Assembly: GCA_002440225.1 (NCBI GenBank)
Contig: DJSH01000024.1
Coordinates: 1 to 15,430, forward strand
Direction of reading: 5' to 3'
Source of the DNA: Candidatus Segatella violae
GTDB lineage: Bacteria > Bacteroidota > Bacteroidia > Bacteroidales > Bacteroidaceae
DNA length: 15,430 bases
Shown here: positions 13,289-15,430 of the stretch, piece after piece
Position numbering within the stretch: position 1 is the stretch's first letter
Layout of the letters: every line of letters begins with the position of its first letter
Program-made: the position numbers and the translations under genes
Notes under the pieces: model-generated
Seen by the model: the letters and a program-made list of their open reading frames with translations, nothing else
Databases searched by the model: none
Told to the model about the DNA's origin: nothing

Positions 13289-13888
13289 TTATTTCTGTTG
13301 TTTATTGATGTCTTGTCTCAGAACCTTGTTGTTGCGAGCCATCGTCAGAGCAATGATAGGACTCAAGACGACGCCTACTATCAAGTCTACCACCATAAAC
13401 ATGGATGCCCATGCGATAGGCTTCATCATGGTGATGGCTTCCAGAACGGTGTGTGCTTGCTCTGTGGTCATCTGATAGGCTTGCATTACAACTTGGTAGT
13501 TGGATTGCAGTGCATTCATAAATGGCGATACATCCATGAAGCGAAACCACAGATACTGCACAATAGTGAGCAGTAATGTGGCGTAAAAGAATGTTTGTAA
13601 GCAATAGTAGAGACCCCGTTTGAAGGAAATTTTCCCTTCTAGCGCATAGTCGCGGAAACTCTTCAAGCGCTTTGCCACAACAAAAGGGGTACAGATGATG
13701 AGCACGTTTGATACGAGGCCGAGCAACTGATTCTTGGGGTCGGTGGCAAGCATGGTGCATGCAAAACTGAGAATCCAAATGGCTCCAAGGATGGCTCCGT
13801 CTTGACGCGCAAAGGCCTTTGTCTGCATAATTTTTCCAATATCAATTGTGATGACAACTTTTTTCTTTTTCTTGTTCTCTTGACTCAT
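13289..13888 (-). CDS. DUF4199 integral membrane protein
   Basis: A 199-residue protein with a lysine-rich N-terminus and four predicted membrane helices (about 31-49, 55-73, 93-115, 158-184), with a polar loop at 120-155. This layout, with its position just before a GT2 glycosyltransferase, matches the DUF4199 family of Bacteroidota. Function is unknown; the neighbour suggests a role in lipid-linked sugar handling, which is inference. It is the first gene of the six-gene operon ending with the Crp/Fnr gene. Confidence 0.88.
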   Translation of the reverse strand: MSQENKKKKKVVITIDIGKIMQTKAFARQDGAILGAIWILSFACTMLATDPKNQLLGLVSNVLIICTPFVVAKRLKSFRDYALEGKISFKRGLYYCLQTFFYATLLLTIVQYLWFRFMDVSPFMNALQSNYQVVMQAYQMTTEQAHTVLEAITMMKPIAWASMFMVVDLIVGVVLSPIIALTMARNNKVLRQDINKQQK

Positions 13889-13915
13889 TGTTTGATTGAA
13901 TTATATATTATCCTG

Positions 13916-13923
13916 CAAAAATA
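13916..13923 (-). promoter_or_regulatory. -7 element (TATTTTTG) for the DUF4199-GT2-apbE operon
   Basis: Minus-strand match to TAnnTTTG, ending 27 nt before the DUF4199 start. No TTTG is found at -33. It is the only candidate promoter seen for the six genes downstream. Confidence 0.5.
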
Positions 13924-14022
13924 CTCATTTTTGTTTATATAAGGTATAAGATGGGGATAAATTTATATATTTTTGATATAAAAGCCTTGAAAGTAAGCAC
14001 GAGAAAGAAAAAATATAAAACG

Positions 14023-14057
14023 AAAAAGGAACTTTCCTTGTGAGAAAGTTCCTTTTT
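14023..14057 (-). terminator. Intrinsic terminator of the SRP RNA-tRNA unit
   Basis: A perfect 14-bp stem (14023-14036 with 14044-14057) and 7-nt loop, starting one base after the tRNA. On the minus strand it ends in TTTTT, followed by another T-rich stretch. Confidence 0.9.
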
Positions 14058-14058
14058 G

Positions 14059-14132
14059 AGCCTCTTGTCGGATTCGAACCAACGACCCCGAGATTACAAA
14101 TCACGTGCTCTGGCCAACTGAGCTAAAGAGGC
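14059..14132 (-). tRNA. tRNA-Thr (anticodon UGU)
   Basis: A 74-nt cloverleaf on the minus strand. The acceptor GCCTCTT pairs with AAGAGGC, the D arm is GCTCAGTTGGCCAGAGC, and the T arm is GTTGGTTCGAATCCGAC. The anticodon loop TTTGTAA gives UGU, which reads ACA threonine codons. CCA is not encoded and must be added. The anticodon stem (CGTGA with TCTCG) has a U-U mismatch at its middle pair, 29-41. It is the second gene of the SRP RNA unit and is followed directly by an intrinsic terminator. Confidence 0.95.
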
Positions 14133-14136
14133 GGGT

Positions 14137-14232
14137 GGACAAGCGATTCATATCGCACCGCTACAACCAAGTACCCTTGCTATGTTCCCATCCTGGGGGA
14201 TTCCGAGGGAGCTGGTCGTATGAGACTTGTCC
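14137..14232 (-). ncRNA. ffs: Signal recognition particle RNA (4.5S, small type)
   Basis: RNA of the signal recognition particle, which with Ffh targets nascent membrane proteins to the Sec translocon. On the minus strand the ends GGACAAG and CTTGTCC pair. The tip shows the SRP domain IV pattern: CAGG, a 3-bp stem ATG/CAT closed by the GGAA tetraloop, then AGCAAGG on the 3' side, matching the CAGG...GGAA...AGCA core of bacterial SRP RNAs. The middle helix (ACGACCAG with CTTGGTTGT) also pairs. The length of about 96 nt suits the Alu-less small class. The ACCC that follows (14136-14133) may be part of the mature 3' end. It has a full promoter upstream and is co-transcribed with tRNA-Thr. Confidence 0.88.
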
Positions 14233-14276
14233 GTCTCTAAATTTGCTTTGTAAAGCGTGTTGCTTTTAAGCGGGTG

Positions 14277-14308
14277 CAAAGGTACTACTTTCCTTTGAGC
14301 CCGCCAAA
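14277..14308 (-). promoter_or_regulatory. Full Bacteroidota promoter for the SRP RNA-tRNA-Thr unit
   Basis: On the minus strand, TTTG (14308-14305), a 20-bp spacer, then TACCTTTG (14284-14277). Both elements and the spacing match the Bacteroidota consensus (TTTG, 19-21 bp, TAnnTTTG), the best promoter in the window, as expected for a stable-RNA gene. Transcription would start near 14270, leaving a leader of about 38 nt. Confidence 0.82.
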
Positions 14309-14350
14309 TGTTTTGCCTAAAATCTTTATTTCTTTAACTTCTGTTAAGAG

Positions 14351-14380
14351 AAAAACGTGAGAAACATTTGAATTTCTCAC
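14351..14380 (-). terminator. Intrinsic terminator of mutS2
   Basis: On the minus strand GTGAGAAA (14380-14373) and TTTCTCAC (14364-14357) form a perfect 8-bp stem with an 8-nt loop, followed by GTTTTT. It begins 15 nt after the mutS2 stop codon and upstream of the SRP RNA promoter. Confidence 0.72.
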
Positions 14381-14395
14381 CCTTGGTTCTTCACT

Positions 14396-15430
14396 TTAAA
14401 AGTCCACGACTGTGATACCTGCTCCACCGAACTGCACGTGCTCGTCGGCATAATGCGTAACGTTTGGCACGCTGCTCAAGTACTGGCGGATGAGTTGGCG
14501 GAGGATACCATTGCCCTTGCCATGAAGGATTCTTACACGAGGCATTCCCACCAAGATGGCGTCGTCGATGAAGTATTGGACGGCGTTCAAGGCTTCGTCG
14601 CCTCTCATGCCACGCACATCCAAGTCTTGATGGAAGTTGGTCTTGTGGGCATCGATGGTCTTGCGAGTTTCTCGGCTGATGCCGTATGAAGCCAAGTTCT
14701 CCTTGCGCTCTTCGGTCTTGTCGAGGGTCTCGGTTGAAGGGGTAGCGTGCTCCAAGCGGTTGAGTCGCATCTTGGTTCTCATGCCTCCGAATACGGCTGT
14801 GGCTGTATCGCCCGTAATGCTTTCTACCTTACCGACAGTCGTCAAGCCCTTGATGCGAACGGTGTCGCCAGCCTTGATTTCACGGTTGTTGTCTGTCTGC
14901 GTTTTGTTCTGGGCATTGCGCAGAGCTGCTGCGGCTTTTTCTTGGTTCTCCTTCTTCTCAGCCTGTCGCTTGGCATGGCGTTCCTTGCGTTGCTGAATCT
15001 GGGCTATCTTGCGAGCTATCTTGTCGTCGGCATCCTTGGTGTCGATTTCCTGTACCTCCTGCTTGAAGGCATCCAGCTCCTGACGGATACGGCGGGTCTC
15101 CTCCTTCTCTGCCTGACTCTCACGAATCTCTCGGATGGCGTTCTCTATCTTCTTATTGCTCTCCTTCAAAAGCTCTGCTGCTTCTTCCTTCGCTTTTTGG
15201 AGAATTGCCTTGCGACTGCGCTCGATGTCCTCGATGTCGCTCTCATACTTGGAGATGGTCTTCTCCATATCCTTCTCACGCTGGTGGATGTTTTGGCGCT
15301 TGTTCTCCCAGTATCGCTTGTCTCGCACGATGTCTTGCAGATACTTGTCGCTCTGGATATATTCCGAACCCACGATATCCGAGGCCTCCTTGATGACTTC
15401 CTCTGGCAATCCTATCTTTCTTGCTATCTC
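14396..15430 (-). CDS. mutS2: Endonuclease MutS2 (C-terminal part; runs off the right edge)
   Basis: MutS2 is a MutS-like ATPase with a C-terminal Smr nuclease, linked to suppressing recombination and to resolving stalled, collided ribosomes. Only 344 residues, about 40% of a usual MutS2, are in the window; the reading frame is open through position 15430. The visible part begins EIARKIGLPEEVI, the end of the ATPase region. Then come a long charged coiled coil (about 15300-14900) with a Lys/Arg/Glu-rich stretch, a KOW-like small domain (AGDTVRIKGLTTVGKVESI), and the Smr domain with DLDVRGMRGDEAL and the HGKGNG motif, ending in GGAGITVVDF. The Smr motifs are intact, so the nuclease is probably functional. 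The annotated-looking start near 15409 is a TTG (Leu) inside the gene, not a true start. Confidence 0.95.
   Translation of the reverse strand, partial: EIARKIGLPEEVIKEASDIVGSEYIQSDKYLQDIVRDKRYWENKRQNIHQREKDMEKTISKYESDIEDIERSRKAILQKAKEEAAELLKESNKKIENAIREIRESQAEKEETRRIRQELDAFKQEVQEIDTKDADDKIARKIAQIQQRKERHAKRQAEKKENQEKAAAALRNAQNKTQTDNNREIKAGDTVRIKGLTTVGKVESITGDTATAVFGGMRTKMRLNRLEHATPSTETLDKTEERKENLASYGISRETRKTIDAHKTNFHQDLDVRGMRGDEALNAVQYFIDDAILVGMPRVRILHGKGNGILRQLIRQYLSSVPNVTHYADEHVQFGGAGITVVDF

Overview
The window looks like a chromosomal segment of a Bacteroidales bacterium, most like Prevotella/Segatella. Four things point there: Bacteroidota-type promoter elements (TAnnTTTG at -7, and in one case a matching TTTG at -33); a set of Bacteroidota-typical uncharacterised families (DUF4738, DUF4199, and DUF6452/DUF6048-like proteins); a DUF4199-glycosyltransferase pair; and few recognisable Shine-Dalgarno sequences. 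Almost all of it is ordinary, dense core genome. I see no transposase, integrase, CRISPR array, toxin gene or defence system.

Layout, left to right. (1) Positions 1-727 hold the last codons of a possible HTH-type gene (2-76) and then about 650 bp of non-coding DNA packed with repeats: an odd palindrome, a 12-bp hairpin, a tandem 22-nt array that flips orientation halfway and ends in T6, and a dense CTTCACC/GGTGAAG array with a 31-bp inverted repeat. (2) A DUF4738-like lipoprotein gene (728-1288, +) converges on a minus-strand operon (2966-1365: YfgM-like TPR protein, ribH, small unknown protein) through a shared bidirectional terminator. (3) Divergent from that operon, recF and a DUF721/DciA-like gene run on the plus strand. 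The shared intergenic region carries one perfect consensus DnaA box. (4) A minus-strand operon from 9348 to 4548 encodes an M3 peptidase, dCMP deaminase, C-terminal processing peptidase and 5-formyl-THF cyclo-ligase. Its last gene overlaps the DUF721 gene tail to tail. (5) A second minus-strand operon from 13888 to 9469 encodes DUF4199, a GT2 glycosyltransferase, a lipoprotein, a probable outer-membrane protein, ApbE and a Crp/Fnr regulator, with overlaps or very short gaps between most genes. (6) A small-RNA transcription unit on the minus strand encodes the SRP 4.5S RNA and tRNA-Thr(UGU), with a complete Bacteroidota promoter and a strong terminator. (7) The C-terminal part of mutS2 runs off the right edge.

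Functionally, the window covers DNA repair and replication (recF, DUF721, mutS2), nucleotide and one-carbon metabolism (dCMP deaminase, 5-FCL), riboflavin and flavin use (ribH makes the flavin precursor; ApbE attaches FMN to proteins), protein turnover and export (Dcp, CtpA, SRP RNA, YfgM-like TPR) and the cell envelope (GT2, DUF4199, DUF6452, DUF6048, DUF4738). The best candidates for something undescribed are the repeat-packed non-coding block at 77-660, the in-gene hairpin in the cyclo-ligase gene, and the abutting SRP RNA/tRNA transcript.
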